Notes: generated by a model not told the origin, from the sequence alone. A DNA stretch of 8,921 bases from DAOTVX01 sp034436015 (GCA_034436015.1 DAOTWG010000021.1:1-8921), one strand, 5' to 3'. Shown: positions 1 to 8,220, counted from the first letter of the stretch. A program made the numbers and translations.

Positions 1-1
1 G

Positions 2-1861
2 CTGACCGGCATGCCGGTCAGCCAAGGGACGGTCGAACAGGCCAAAGGATTGTTGCCCTGCAGCGAAGGGCCAGGCATCGCGCAGTGGGTAGAATTGGGC
101 GCTTCGAACGCTCCTTACGAGCCGATGAAGATTCAGTGCAATGTCAGCGAGGAAGCGGCGATGATCGTGCGCGAGCGCGCAGTGGACTGGCCGGGCGTTG
201 CGGTCGAAGTCAAACCGTTGCGCGATTATCCGAGCGGTTCCCTAACGGCGAATATCGTCGGTTTTCTCGGCCCGATTCCGGCCTCGCAGGAGGCCCTCTA
301 TAAGGAACGGGGCTTTCAGCCCGGTGAGGACAAGGTCGGGTACGCGGGAATCGAACTTTCGATGAACGACGTTCTCATCGGTCGGCCAGGACGGCGCGTT
401 GTCGAGGTAGACGTGGCCGGCAAGGAATTGCGCAATCTGGAACCGCCGCTTGCCCCTGTTGCCGGCTATAACGTGATTCTGACTGTTGACACACGCCTGC
501 AAAACGCGGCCGAAGCCGTGTTGCGCTCAGACATCGAGTGGTGGAATCGTCATTACTATGGGGATACAGGAGAAATGCGCATCTCAAGCGGGGTGGTGAT
601 CGCTATGAACCCGAAAACCGGCGAGATTCTGGCAATGGCGCAATATCCGTCGTATGAGAACAATCGCATGGCGCGCTTTATCCCGGCCTATTACTTCCGG
701 CAACTCGTCGAAGAGCCGCGTCATCCCCTGCTCAATTACGCCATCTCGTACGAACTGCCCCCCGGTTCTACCTTCAAACTTGTCACAGGCACCGCAGCCC
801 TGAACGAGGGTATCGTCACCCTCGACCAAATCATCCAGGCGCCGGGCAAGATCGTGTTAGAAGAGAAATTTGCTGCCTCCGGCCGGGTAAGCCTGCGCGA
901 ATATCATGATTGGATTTACGATAAGCGGCCCGAAGGATTCGGGAAGATTGATTTCCTGCATTGTATTGCCTTCTCGAGCAACGTTTGCTTTTACAAACTA
1001 GGCGGCGGGTACAAAGATGAAATCCCGGAAGGCGTGAACATTGAACGCATCGAGACGTACGCGCGCGCGCTGGGATACGATCAGATCAGCGGCATCGAAC
1101 TGCCAGGCGAGGCCGCCGGCCTTATCCCCAATCCAACCTGGAAGCGCCGTACGCAAGGCGAAAACTGGTCTACAGGCGACACCTATCTGGCCGCCGTTGG
1201 CCAAGGATTCGTCCTTGCCACGCCACTGCAAGTCTTGCTTTCCGCGGCCACAATCGCCAACAACGGCAAGCAAATGCAACCCACAATTATTCGCGGGATT
1301 GTGGATGCCAGTGGCCAGGCTGTAGAAATGTACTGGAACGAAGATGGCACAATCACGCCACAACCTCAAAATGAAACAAGTCGCCGCATTTCCCCATTCG
1401 AACCCCAGGTGCGCTGGGACATCACAACAGACCCGATTATCATAGACTATGCCTGCAGCGGTGGATATTGCAAAGAAACCGGCCTGATGAAAACCGTTCA
1501 GCCCTGGGTAGTGCAAAAAATTCAGCAAGGAATGCATATGGCGACCACCATACCTGGCGGAACGCTCAACCGTGAATACTCTTTTCAGGGCTATCCAATT
1601 GCCGTAGGCGGCAAAACCGGCACAGCGGAATACTGTGATGCCATCGCGGAAGCGAAAGGACGCTGCTTGCCGGGGCAATGGCCATCTCATGCCTGGACAG
1701 TCGCCTACGCTCCCTTCGACAATCCGGAGATCATCGTTGTTGCCTTTGCTTACAACGCCGGTGAAGGCGGTTCAGTGGCAGCTCCCATCGTAAAAAAGGT
1801 CATGGACGCTTACTTCGATATCAAGGCGGCAGACGTAGCAGGTGGAAAAATAACGCCTTAA
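2..1861 (+). CDS. mrdA: Class B penicillin-binding protein, PBP2/MrdA type (5' truncated by window edge)
   Basis: This is a peptidoglycan D,D-transpeptidase that cross-links stem peptides outside the cytoplasmic membrane; the PBP2 branch works with RodA and MreBCD in side-wall growth. Residues below are numbered from the ATG at 11. All three active-site motifs are present: STFK (S253 nucleophile, K256), SSN (322-324) and KTGT (535-538). Residues 1 to about 150 are the end of the PBP dimerisation domain, with the usual glycine-rich GYAGIE segment and then an LTVD-x-RLQ stretch opening the transpeptidase domain. The frame is open to the window edge (L-T-G before the ATG) and the N-terminal membrane anchor is missing, so the ATG at 11 is internal and the true start lies upstream. 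Unusual features are two close cysteine pairs, C482/C487 and C542/C552, in the extracytoplasmic part. PBP2 is preferred over FtsI on overall motif style; that choice is less certain than the family. Confidence 0.9.
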   Translation: MTGMPVSQGTVEQAKGLLPCSEGPGIAQWVELGASNAPYEPMKIQCNVSEEAAMIVRERAVDWPGVAVEVKPLRDYPSGSLTANIVGFLGPIPASQEALYKERGFQPGEDKVGYAGIELSMNDVLIGRPGRRVVEVDVAGKELRNLEPPLAPVAGYNVILTVDTRLQNAAEAVLRSDIEWWNRHYYGDTGEMRISSGVVIAMNPKTGEILAMAQYPSYENNRMARFIPAYYFRQLVEEPRHPLLNYAISYELPPGSTFKLVTGTAALNEGIVTLDQIIQAPGKIVLEEKFAASGRVSLREYHDWIYDKRPEGFGKIDFLHCIAFSSNVCFYKLGGGYKDEIPEGVNIERIETYARALGYDQISGIELPGEAAGLIPNPTWKRRTQGENWSTGDTYLAAVGQGFVLATPLQVLLSAATIANNGKQMQPTIIRGIVDASGQAVEMYWNEDGTITPQPQNETSRRISPFEPQVRWDITTDPIIIDYACSGGYCKETGLMKTVQPWVVQKIQQGMHMATTIPGGTLNREYSFQGYPIAVGGKTGTAEYCDAIAEAKGRCLPGQWPSHAWTVAYAPFDNPEIIVVAFAYNAGEGGSVAAPIVKKVMDAYFDIKAADVAGGKITP

Positions 1862-1883
1862 CTCCGCTTGGGCATACTGTTCC

Positions 1884-3308
1884 ATGTCGCTGCAGACTCC
1901 CATTCCCCCCCTCTTCCTCGAGCGCATGGAGCGCTGGTTAGGAGCAGAACACGCGTCTTTCGTCCAGGCGCTGACAGAGCGCCCGGTCTCGGCACTACGT
2001 GTCAACACCTTGAAACTCACACCGCAGACGTTTCGGCAGATTGCGCTGTTTCCATTAGGGAAACAAGTGGGCTGGTGTCCTTCAGCATTCTTGCTCTCGG
2101 ACCAAGCAGATGAGGTCGCCGGGAAACATCCATACCACCTAGCCGGCCTGTATTACCTGCAAGACCCCTCTGCTATGGCGGCCGCGGAACTGCTTGCCCC
2201 GCAACCCGGCGAACGAGTGCTCGATTTAGCCGCCTCGCCCGGCGGTAAGGCGACCCACTTGGCCGCCTTGATGCAAGGGGAGGGGATTCTGGTCGCCAAC
2301 GAAATTAAAGCCTCGCGCCTGGGTCGCCTTTGCCAGAATATCGAACGCTGGGGCGCGCCAAACGTGGTCGTCGCGAACGAGACACCGGAACGCCTAGCTG
2401 ATGTTTTTCGCGCGTCCTTTGATCGCGTCCTGGTGGACGCCCCTTGTTCTGGCGAGGGCATGTTCCGCAAAGAGCACACAGCGCGCGCCGACTGGTCTCT
2501 GCAAACGGTGGCAGGTTGCGCGGCGCGTCAGAAACGCATCCTCCATCTAGCAGCAAAACTGGTACGACCAGGCGGCTATCTGCTCTACGCTACCTGCACC
2601 TTCGCCCCGGAAGAGAACGAAGCCGTCGTTTACCACCTACTAAAAAACCATTCGGGAGAATTCGAAGTAGTAGAACTGCCGCGGCAAAACGGTTTCCTTC
2701 CAGGCCAGCCTGCATGGGCATCCTTGCCGTCGGACGCCATCGCCTGCTCGCTGACCGGCGCCGTGCGCCTCTTGCCTCACCGCCTGCCCGGGGAGGGACA
2801 TTTTCTCTGTCTCCTGCGCCGATGCGAAAGCACTGACGTTTCCCACACGCCTCCAAGCCTTCGACGCTTCTCCGGCAAAATCCCGCCGGAACTTCTGGCT
2901 CTGTGGAGGAGATTCGTCGCAGGGACGCTAACCGCGCCTCTGCCGGAGGAACGCCTGATCCTGCGCGGCGAGCGATTGTACCTTGCCCCTTCGCCTTTGC
3001 CGGATTTCGGCGACCTTCGTCTGGCGCATATCGGCGTCTGGTTAGGAACTTGCAAAAAAGACCGTTTCGAACCGGCGCATCCGCTGGCGCTTTTCCTGCG
3101 AGCAGACCAGGCGCTCCGCACATGCGATTTGCCGGCTGCGAGCCCAGAACTGGCAGCCTACCTCCGCGGCGAAAGCCTGCCGTCCTCCGGAGAGCCAGGC
3201 TGGGTGTTGGTAACCGTGGATGGTTGGCCGTTCGGCTGGGGCAAGCGCGTGCAGGGCATGCTCAAGAATCATTACCCACGCGGTTGGCTGCACCACACGG
3301 GAGATTGA
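1884..3308 (+). CDS. rsmF: 16S rRNA (cytosine-5) methyltransferase, RsmF/NOL1-NOP2-Sun family
   Basis: This SAM-dependent enzyme puts a methyl group on C5 of cytosines in 16S rRNA. The 474-residue protein has the complete family layout. A short N-terminal RNA-binding part carries the RVNTLK stretch (about 39-44), and YLQDPSAM is at 91-98. SAM motif I, LDLAASPGGK, is at 113-122. Motif IV, DAPCSGEGMFRK, is at 185-196 with C188. Motif VI, ATCTFAPEENE, is at 236-246, where C238 is the likely attacking cysteine. The C-terminal extension ends with a GWPFGWGKRVQG...LKNHYPRGW stretch, the PUA-like tail that separates RsmF/YebU from RsmB. Length agrees with RsmF (about 450-480 residues). The ATG at 1884 gives the expected N-terminus but has no clear Shine-Dalgarno. 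It follows the PBP gene by 22 bases, so the two are probably co-transcribed. The exact target cytosine cannot be read from the sequence. Confidence 0.9.
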   Translation: MSLQTPIPPLFLERMERWLGAEHASFVQALTERPVSALRVNTLKLTPQTFRQIALFPLGKQVGWCPSAFLLSDQADEVAGKHPYHLAGLYYLQDPSAMAAAELLAPQPGERVLDLAASPGGKATHLAALMQGEGILVANEIKASRLGRLCQNIERWGAPNVVVANETPERLADVFRASFDRVLVDAPCSGEGMFRKEHTARADWSLQTVAGCAARQKRILHLAAKLVRPGGYLLYATCTFAPEENEAVVYHLLKNHSGEFEVVELPRQNGFLPGQPAWASLPSDAIACSLTGAVRLLPHRLPGEGHFLCLLRRCESTDVSHTPPSLRRFSGKIPPELLALWRRFVAGTLTAPLPEERLILRGERLYLAPSPLPDFGDLRLAHIGVWLGTCKKDRFEPAHPLALFLRADQALRTCDLPAASPELAAYLRGESLPSSGEPGWVLVTVDGWPFGWGKRVQGMLKNHYPRGWLHHTGD

Positions 3309-3325
3309 AATCCCTCCGAACTTGA

Positions 3326-4536
3326 TACGTCCATCAACTGCGCGGCGAGATGAGTAGAGAGACGCTGTGTCAGGCGTTAGAAAGGCTTTGCCAGTGCCGT
3401 TTCGCCCTCCTTCCTCCATCAGGAAACGGAAGATGGCCTTCCCGTGCAGGTTTATCCCGATAGTCAGGAGGATGACGGGCGCGAGCGAGTAGAAGAGAAA
3501 CTGCATCGGGCGTTTCCCAAAGCAGACCCATGTGCTCGTCTGGTCTTATTGCGACGCAAAGGAAAGGCAGACATCCTCACAACCTTCCATCACGGCATTT
3601 GCGACGGGTTTTCGGGAGTGTACTTCCTGCGCGACCTTCTCCTCGCCCCCGGTCAGGAAGAACCCTTACCGCCCCTCGCGCCTGCGCCGCGCCTTCGGCA
3701 ACCTATTCCCGATTCGCTGCGAGACAACCGCTCGATTCAGTGGCGGTTAAGATTGGAAGGCCTTCCGCATTCGGCAGAGAAGTCGAAACGCCCTGCAAAA
3801 AAAAAACGCTCTCTATCCTCGCCAAGGCGGATTCGGACGAAACTGTCCTCCAACAAAAGTATGTGCCTGCCGTTCGCTCCTTAGAAGCCGGCCAAACCCA
3901 AGTCGTTCTGGACCGCTGTCATCAAGAGGGGGGCACGGTTCATGCCGCTGTCTGTGTCGCCTGGTTACGCGCTTGGAGATGCTTCTTCCCCGACTCCCGA
4001 AAACGATGGTTCGCCGTGTCTTCCCCCGGTCAGCCTCAGGCATCGCTTGCCGCACCCCCCACCCGAAAGCGCCGGAATGTTCCTAAGCGCCGTGATCACC
4101 CGGCAAAAATACCGGGAAGACTGCTGGCAAATGGCGCGCGAGTTTAAGCGCCGTCTCCAAGGGGATTGCCGCGAGGACAAGCTTTTCTTGCAACCCCTCC
4201 TCATGCACTGGTATTTGCCCATGCCTCAGAAAGGGAACGCGACCAGATCGCCCACGATCTCTTCGGAGGCCCAGCGCCATATGAATTTTCCATTACCAAT
4301 CTGGGACGATTGGACTTCCCCCTACAGGTTGGCCGACGGGCAGGTCGAGACATTCCTGAATGTGGTCAACTCTTCTCCCTATGAACGTACAGTTGGCGTG
4401 AATACATTGGCCAGTCGCATGATGTCCGTGCTCGCGTCCCGCGCTTCGCTCCTTCCGCAGGAAAAAAGCAGAACGTCTCATGGATGAGGCCTTGCAAGAG
4501 TTACAGAGGGCAGCGACAAGCCATACACCCCGATAG
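3326..4536 (+). pseudogene. Decayed condensation/acyltransferase-superfamily gene (HHxxxDG), several frameshifts
   Basis: No intact reading frame covers this stretch, yet consecutive + strand pieces join into one protein of about 400 residues. Frame 2 from about 3326 gives QLRGEMSRETLCQALERL. Frame 3 from about 3429 gives EDGLPVQVYPDS and then HHGICDGFSG, with the HHxxxDG motif at 3588-3608. Frame 2 after an A10 tract (3797-3806) gives EGGTVHAAVCVAWLRA and FAVSSP. Frame 3 from about 4030 gives SLRHRL and GMFLSAV...WQMAREFKRRL. Frame 2 from about 4200 gives APYEFSITNLGRLDFP. Frame 3 gives VGVNTLASRM, and frame 1 gives KAERLMDEALQELQRAA up to TAG at 4534-4536. These segments and their order fit the PapA5/alcohol acetyltransferase/NRPS-condensation superfamily, acyl transferases of lipid or peptide synthesis. 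At least six frame changes are needed, several beside homopolymers. The N-terminal 20-30 residues seem lost or scrambled after the rsmF stop. Six long-read sequencing errors are less likely because both neighbouring genes are intact. Confidence 0.75.
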
Positions 4537-4576
4537 CCTCTACCCCGGAAGAAAAAGCAGCGCCCGGGAATCCACT

Positions 4577-4623
4577 CCGACCGGCAGCCCGCGCCGCCGG
4601 TCGGCTTCTTTGCTTGTTTGTTT
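4577..4623 (+). terminator. Rho-independent terminator of the rightward unit
   Basis: A perfect 9-bp GC-rich stem (CCGACCGGC at 4577-4585, GCCGGTCGG at 4596-4604) with a 10-base loop is followed by a T-rich tract, CTTCTTTGCTTGTTTGTTT. The T tract lies on the + side, so it ends transcription coming from the PBP/rsmF/pseudogene unit. On the - strand no T run follows the stem, so it should not be an efficient terminator for the converging ABC operon. It lies 40 bases after the last pseudogene codon, which suggests the broken gene was once the last gene of this operon. Confidence 0.8.
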
Positions 4624-4644
4624 ACCTGCTACTTGTTTCTTCTC

Positions 4645-7212
4645 TTACTCATATCGCAGCGCCTCGACGACCTGCAACCGCGCCGCCTGCCGCGCCGGGA
4701 TGACCGCCGCCAGCGCGCCGAAGAGCAGCCCAACGGCGATGGCGGCCAGGATGCCGACCAGCGGGAACTGGTAGGTCATGGGGAACATCGTGCCGATGCC
4801 GGAGACAATGACGTAGCCCAGGTACAGCCCGGCCAGGATGCCGAAGGCCGTCCCGACCCCCGCCAGGAGCAGCGCCTCGGCCACCACCAGGCGACGCACC
4901 TGCTTGCGGGTCGCGCCCACGGCGCGCACCATGCCGATTTCGCGCCTCCGCTCGATGACGTTGATGGCCAGGGTGTTCATCATGGCAATCAGGGAGGGAA
5001 TAGCCAGAAAAACGAGCAGGAAGAACATAGCCGCCCAGACGGCGTTCATGTACTGCATCATGTCGTCAATATACTTCTTCCCGGCCATGACGGTGAACTG
5101 CGGGTAATCGGCGGCGATGGCCTTGATTTCGGCGTCCACGTCTTCAAGCGCCACGCCGGGCTTCAGGTTGAGCATGAGGAAAACATCGTCCGTGCGGCCA
5201 AAGTCGGCGGCGAGGTTGGCATGTGAAATGTAGGCCGTGACCACTTTGGCGTTCAGCAAATCCACCGCCTCGGCGACAATCGTATAGGTCTGAGTACCGT
5301 TCGGCGTGGTCACCTCGATCGTATCGCCGACCTCCACGCCCAGGGTGAGCAGAAGCGCGCCGTTGACAATCATGTTTCGCCCAGCAGCCAGGGCGGCGTA
5401 GGCCTCGGCTTCCTTGCCTTGGTTGAAATCCAGCCCGGCGACCTGTGGAAAGGTCTGCGGATCGAGGCCCAGGATTGAGACGGCCTGCCCGTTGATGGCG
5501 CCGGAGGCGAAGCGCAGGCTGGTGACGGCCTCCACGCCGTCCACTGCCCGCAGGCGGGCGGCGAACTGCGGGCTGGCGCCCATGTCGCTGTTCCAGACGG
5601 CGATTGAGGGCGGGATAAAGAGGTAGTCGCTGCCAAGGGTCTTATGCAGGAGGTCATCCATCATACCGGTCAGGCTGGTGGTCATGCCGCCCAGAGCGAC
5701 GATGATGGCCAGGCCGATGAGGGTGGCGCTGGCGGTGACAGTGACGCGCCCTGGTTGACGGGTGAGGTTGCCCTGCGCCAGGTCGGCGATGCCCTGGCGG
5801 GCGTAGAACCAGGCCAGCAGGTGACCAAACGCCCAGGCAATCGGGCGCAAGAGCAGCGGGGCGATCAGAATCAACCCGCCGAGGAAGAGCAGTCCGCCCA
5901 GAGCAATCAGGCTCATGTTGCCGCTGATGAGGCCGAGGAGGGCAATCCCGATCATCACCAGCCCGGCGACGAAACTGGCCCCGGCGCGGCGCTTGTACTC
6001 CACTTCGGCCAGCGAGGGGCGCAGCGCCTCCATCGGCGTGACGCGGCTGGCGCTGCGCGCCGGCAGGAGGGTCGAGAGCAGAGTCACGCCCACGCCCAAC
6101 AAGAAGGAGGTAATGACCAGCGTCGGCGAGACGACCGGCCGGCCCATGTTGATATTCAGGAAGGATTTCATCGGTTCGGCGCTCAAGCGGACGACGAAGG
6201 CGCCGAAGAGATACCCCAGCCCGATGCCGATGAGCGAACCCAAGATGCCTTGCACCAGGCCCTCGGTCAAGATGGCGCCGGTGATGGTGCGGCGGGTAGC
6301 GCCCAGGGCGCGCAACATGCCGGTATCGCGCCGCCGCTCGGCGACTACGGTGCGGAAGGTGTTGAAGATGATGAATCCGCCCATGAAGAGGGCCAGCACA
6401 CCGAACATGTTGAAGGCCGCCTGCCCCAGTTTGAGGCTGGCGAACATTTCTGAGCCGGGGTCGAGCGCGCCGACCTGATAATCGCTGCCCAGGGCAGACT
6501 GGATAGCCGTCACCGCTTCAGCGCGAGCGGCCTCGTCCACGTTTGTCAGAGCGATGCGCAGGGTGTTGATTTGCCCCTCCTGGCCAGTCATCGCCTGCGC
6601 CTGCGGCAAGGTGACCAGCACTTCCTCGTTGCCGGGCAAGGTGCGCGGCGGCAGGAGGCCGACGATGGTCAGGTCAGTCAGGCCGCTCACCGAGGGCAGG
6701 GAAATGGTGTCGCCGAGGCGCACCCCCCAGGCGTCGGCCAGGGATTCGGAGATGACGGCGGCGTTCGTATCGCCGGGCTGCAGGAAGCGGCCGGGTTCGT
6801 CCACCAGATAGACCTGCAGGCTGCGCGCCGCTTCGGGGTCGAGGCCGACCAGGTTGACGGCGCTGACGCGGTCGGGGCGGGCGGGGTCGCGGTCCACGAA
6901 ATCGGGCGGCAGGTTGACGGTCCGCTCGAGCGAGACAGCATAGGCGCGGATGGCAGGGAGGCCGTCCAGGTTGCGGGCGACCTCGGCCGGGAATCCGCCG
7001 CCGGAGATGTGCGTCACGGTCACGTCCACCACGCCGCCGACGGCCATCATGTTGGCTTTGAAGCCTTCCATCATCGTCGGCAGGACGATGTTCATGCCGA
7101 AGATAACCAGCACGCCAAAGATGACGGCGAAGGTGGTCAGGGTGGTGCGCAGGACGCGTCCGGTCAGGTAGCGCCAGGCGAGGGTGAGTTGGAGGTTCAT
7201 AAGCGAGTCCAT
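4645..7212 (-). CDS. ABC transporter permease, FtsX/MacB family with two FtsX domains
   Basis: This is the membrane subunit of an ABC3-type exporter or mechanotransmission transporter. The 855-residue protein shows about ten hydrophobic helices: near 24-44, 266-288, 314-342, 363-385, 413-430, 435-460, 490-511, 727-750, 775-803 and 815-840. Two large extracytoplasmic regions lie at about 50-260 (MacB periplasmic-core type) and 515-715. Each half carries an FtsX core with the coupling segment ERRRDTGMLRALGATRR (292-308) or ERRREIGMVRAVGATRK (754-770), and each ends in a PAR...EALR tail (384-398 and 839-853). This is the duplicated topology of long FtsX-like permeases. It pairs with the ATPase gene upstream on the same strand. 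The first ATG (7212) lies inside a tandem-repeat unit and neither it nor the second ATG (7200, MNLQLTLAWRYL) has a clear Shine-Dalgarno. The second start fits the family N-terminus better. The substrate cannot be predicted; lipids, lipoproteins, peptides or drugs are all handled by relatives. Confidence 0.92.
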   Translation of the reverse strand: MDSLMNLQLTLAWRYLTGRVLRTTLTTFAVIFGVLVIFGMNIVLPTMMEGFKANMMAVGGVVDVTVTHISGGGFPAEVARNLDGLPAIRAYAVSLERTVNLPPDFVDRDPARPDRVSAVNLVGLDPEAARSLQVYLVDEPGRFLQPGDTNAAVISESLADAWGVRLGDTISLPSVSGLTDLTIVGLLPPRTLPGNEEVLVTLPQAQAMTGQEGQINTLRIALTNVDEAARAEAVTAIQSALGSDYQVGALDPGSEMFASLKLGQAAFNMFGVLALFMGGFIIFNTFRTVVAERRRDTGMLRALGATRRTITGAILTEGLVQGILGSLIGIGLGYLFGAFVVRLSAEPMKSFLNINMGRPVVSPTLVITSFLLGVGVTLLSTLLPARSASRVTPMEALRPSLAEVEYKRRAGASFVAGLVMIGIALLGLISGNMSLIALGGLLFLGGLILIAPLLLRPIAWAFGHLLAWFYARQGIADLAQGNLTRQPGRVTVTASATLIGLAIIVALGGMTTSLTGMMDDLLHKTLGSDYLFIPPSIAVWNSDMGASPQFAARLRAVDGVEAVTSLRFASGAINGQAVSILGLDPQTFPQVAGLDFNQGKEAEAYAALAAGRNMIVNGALLLTLGVEVGDTIEVTTPNGTQTYTIVAEAVDLLNAKVVTAYISHANLAADFGRTDDVFLMLNLKPGVALEDVDAEIKAIAADYPQFTVMAGKKYIDDMMQYMNAVWAAMFFLLVFLAIPSLIAMMNTLAINVIERRREIGMVRAVGATRKQVRRLVVAEALLLAGVGTAFGILAGLYLGYVIVSGIGTMFPMTYQFPLVGILAAIAVGLLFGALAAVIPARQAARLQVVEALRYE

Positions 7213-7321
7213 TGGGTGATTGAGGCAGTGGGTGAGTGGGTGATTGAGGGATTGGGTGATTGGGTGATTGAGGGATTGGGCGATTGGGTGATTGGGTGAT
7301 TGAGGGATTGAGGGATTTAGA
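7210..7321 (+). repeat. Octamer tandem array A, inside the ABC operon
   Basis: Thirteen consecutive 8-base units run from 7210 to 7313 without a single indel, mostly GATTGGGT and GATTGAGG, with variants CATTGGGT, CAGTGGGT, GAGTGGGT and GATTGGGC. A last unit, GATTTAGA (7314-7321), departs from the type. The array fills nearly all of the 113 bases between the ATPase stop and the permease start. Its first unit, read on the - strand, contains the ATG at 7212. Because 8 is not a multiple of 3, translation gives an 8-residue period on the - strand (PITQSPNH-like), which accounts for the apparent short frames here. Confidence 0.95.
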
Positions 7322-7325
7322 TGGT

Positions 7326-8066
7326 TTAGTTCAGGGAACTCATTTTGTCGGTCAAGAGTTGGGCGTTGTCTTTGTTTTTGCGCTCCAGGTTGGTCTCGTC
7401 CACTACTTTGCCATCCTTGAGGAAGATGATGCGGTCGGCGTAGGCGGCGATGCGCGGATCGTGCGTAACCATGACGACGGTGCGGCCGTACTTCTTGGTG
7501 ACGTCGCGCAACAGGCCAGCGATTTCGTCGCCGGAGCGGGTGTCGAGGTTGCCGGTCGGCTCATCGGCCAGGAGGAGCGCCGGTTCGGCGACCAGGGCGC
7601 GAGCAATGGCGACGCGCTGCTGCTGGCCACCGGAGAGTTGATCAGGGCGGGCGGCGAGACGATCGCCCAGGCCAAAGCGGCTCAGCCACTCGGCAGCGCG
7701 TTTCTTCGCTTCGGACGGCTTGACCCCGTCGAGGGTGACCGGCAAGGCAGCATTCTCCACCGCAGTCAGGACGGGGATGAGATTGAAGAACTGGAAAACA
7801 AAACCTATTTTCTGACGGCGCAGTTTGGTCAGGGCGTCGTCATTCATCTCAGCCAGAGCGATGCCCTCGATGCGGACGTTGCCCTCGGTGGGACGGTCGA
7901 GGCCGCCGATGAGATGCAGCAGCGTGGACTTGCCACAGCCGCTGGGGCCCATCACGGCGACGAATTCGCCTTCGTTCACGGCAATGTTGACGTGGTCGAG
8001 AGCGGTGACGGCGGCTTCGCCTTTGCCGTAGATTTTGGTCAGGTTTTCGGTTTGGATGAGAGACAT
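7326..8066 (-). CDS. ABC transporter ATP-binding protein, LolD/MacB/FtsE-like
   Basis: This cytoplasmic ATPase drives the FtsX-type permease encoded next on the strand. The 246 residues carry every motif in order: Walker A GPSGCGKST (40-48), Q-loop Q92 in FVFQFFNL, signature LSGGQQQR (144-151), Walker B LLLADE (164-169, catalytic E169), D-loop NLD (173-175) and switch histidine H202 in VTHDP. The N-terminus MSLIQTENLTKIYGKG and the length match LolD/MacB-type subunits. The start at 8066 is chosen because a GAAGGAG Shine-Dalgarno precedes it by five bases. A longer frame begins at 8120, but its extra 18 residues come from repeat array B and are not plausible protein. The gene is divergent from the four helix bundle gene. 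Its promoter must lie within or beyond array B, and I could not identify a convincing one. Confidence 0.95.
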   Translation of the reverse strand: MSLIQTENLTKIYGKGEAAVTALDHVNIAVNEGEFVAVMGPSGCGKSTLLHLIGGLDRPTEGNVRIEGIALAEMNDDALTKLRRQKIGFVFQFFNLIPVLTAVENAALPVTLDGVKPSEAKKRAAEWLSRFGLGDRLAARPDQLSGGQQQRVAIARALVAEPALLLADEPTGNLDTRSGDEIAGLLRDVTKKYGRTVVMVTHDPRIAAYADRIIFLKDGKVVDETNLERKNKDNAQLLTDKMSSLN

Positions 8067-8071
8067 GGGGG

Positions 8072-8078
8072 CTCCTTC
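8072..8078 (-). promoter_or_regulatory. Shine-Dalgarno of the ABC ATPase gene
   Basis: On the - strand the sequence is GAAGGAG, then CCCCC, then the ATG at 8066. It is a strong ribosome-binding site at good spacing and it decides the start of the ATPase gene. Its first base is also the first base of repeat array B, so the array runs right up to the translation signal. Confidence 0.85.
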
Positions 8079-8197
8079 ATTGAGGGATTGGGGCATTGGG
8101 TGAGTGGGGGATTGGGGCATTGAGGGATTGAGGGATTGGGTGATTGGGTGATTGGGTGATTGGGTGATTGGGTGATTGAGGAATTGAGGGATTGGTT
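8078..8197 (+). repeat. Octamer tandem array B, between the divergent ATPase and four helix bundle genes
   Basis: Fifteen uninterrupted 8-base units stay in perfect phase. The most regular part is five identical GATTGGGT units at 8134-8173. Other units are CATTGAGG, GATTGGGG, CATTGGGT, GAGTGGGG, GATTGAGG, AATTGAGG and a last GATTGGTT. Variation is by substitution only, mainly at positions 1, 6 and 8 of the unit. The left edge touches the ATPase Shine-Dalgarno. The right edge provides the TTGGTT that serves as a likely -35 for the four helix bundle gene. Confidence 0.95.
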
Positions 8198-8220
8198 GGC
8201 AGGGGAGAGGTTGATATAAT
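8192..8220 (+). promoter_or_regulatory. Sigma-70-type promoter of the four helix bundle gene
   Basis: A perfect -10 hexamer TATAAT (8215-8220) has a TGA before it, making a TGn extended -10. TTGGTT (8192-8197) stands 17 bases upstream as a -35. The -35 is formed by the last unit of array B. Between promoter and gene there are about 30 bases with an AT-rich leader and a strong AGGAGGT Shine-Dalgarno at 8243-8249, four bases from the ATG at 8254. The promoter is predicted from sequence only. Confidence 0.65.

Noticed and set aside
3444..3884. A separate 146-residue gene starting with GTG at 3444
   Set aside because: The frame begins and ends inside one protein's homology; meaningful sequence continues upstream (EDGLP) and, after the A10 tract, in another frame, so it is a pseudogene piece.
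5644..6453. Long rightward open frame (269 codons) opposite the permease gene
   Set aside because: It is a shadow of the GC-rich permease gene: rich in Q, H, G, E and D without recognisable domains, while the opposite strand encodes a complete FtsX-type protein.
8067..8120. Longer N-terminus of the ABC ATPase starting at 8120
   Set aside because: The extra 18 residues are mostly repeat-derived, while the ATG at 8066 has a strong GAAGGAG site and gives the usual family N-terminus.
7284..8123. Rightward open frame of 279 codons opposite the ABC ATPase gene
   Set aside because: It is the antisense of a gene with all ABC ATPase motifs, begins in array A and shows no domain of its own.
8196..8220. 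TTGGCA (8196-8201) as the -35 of the four helix bundle promoter
   Set aside because: It leaves only 13 bases to the TATAAT, too few; TTGGTT at 8192 gives 17.
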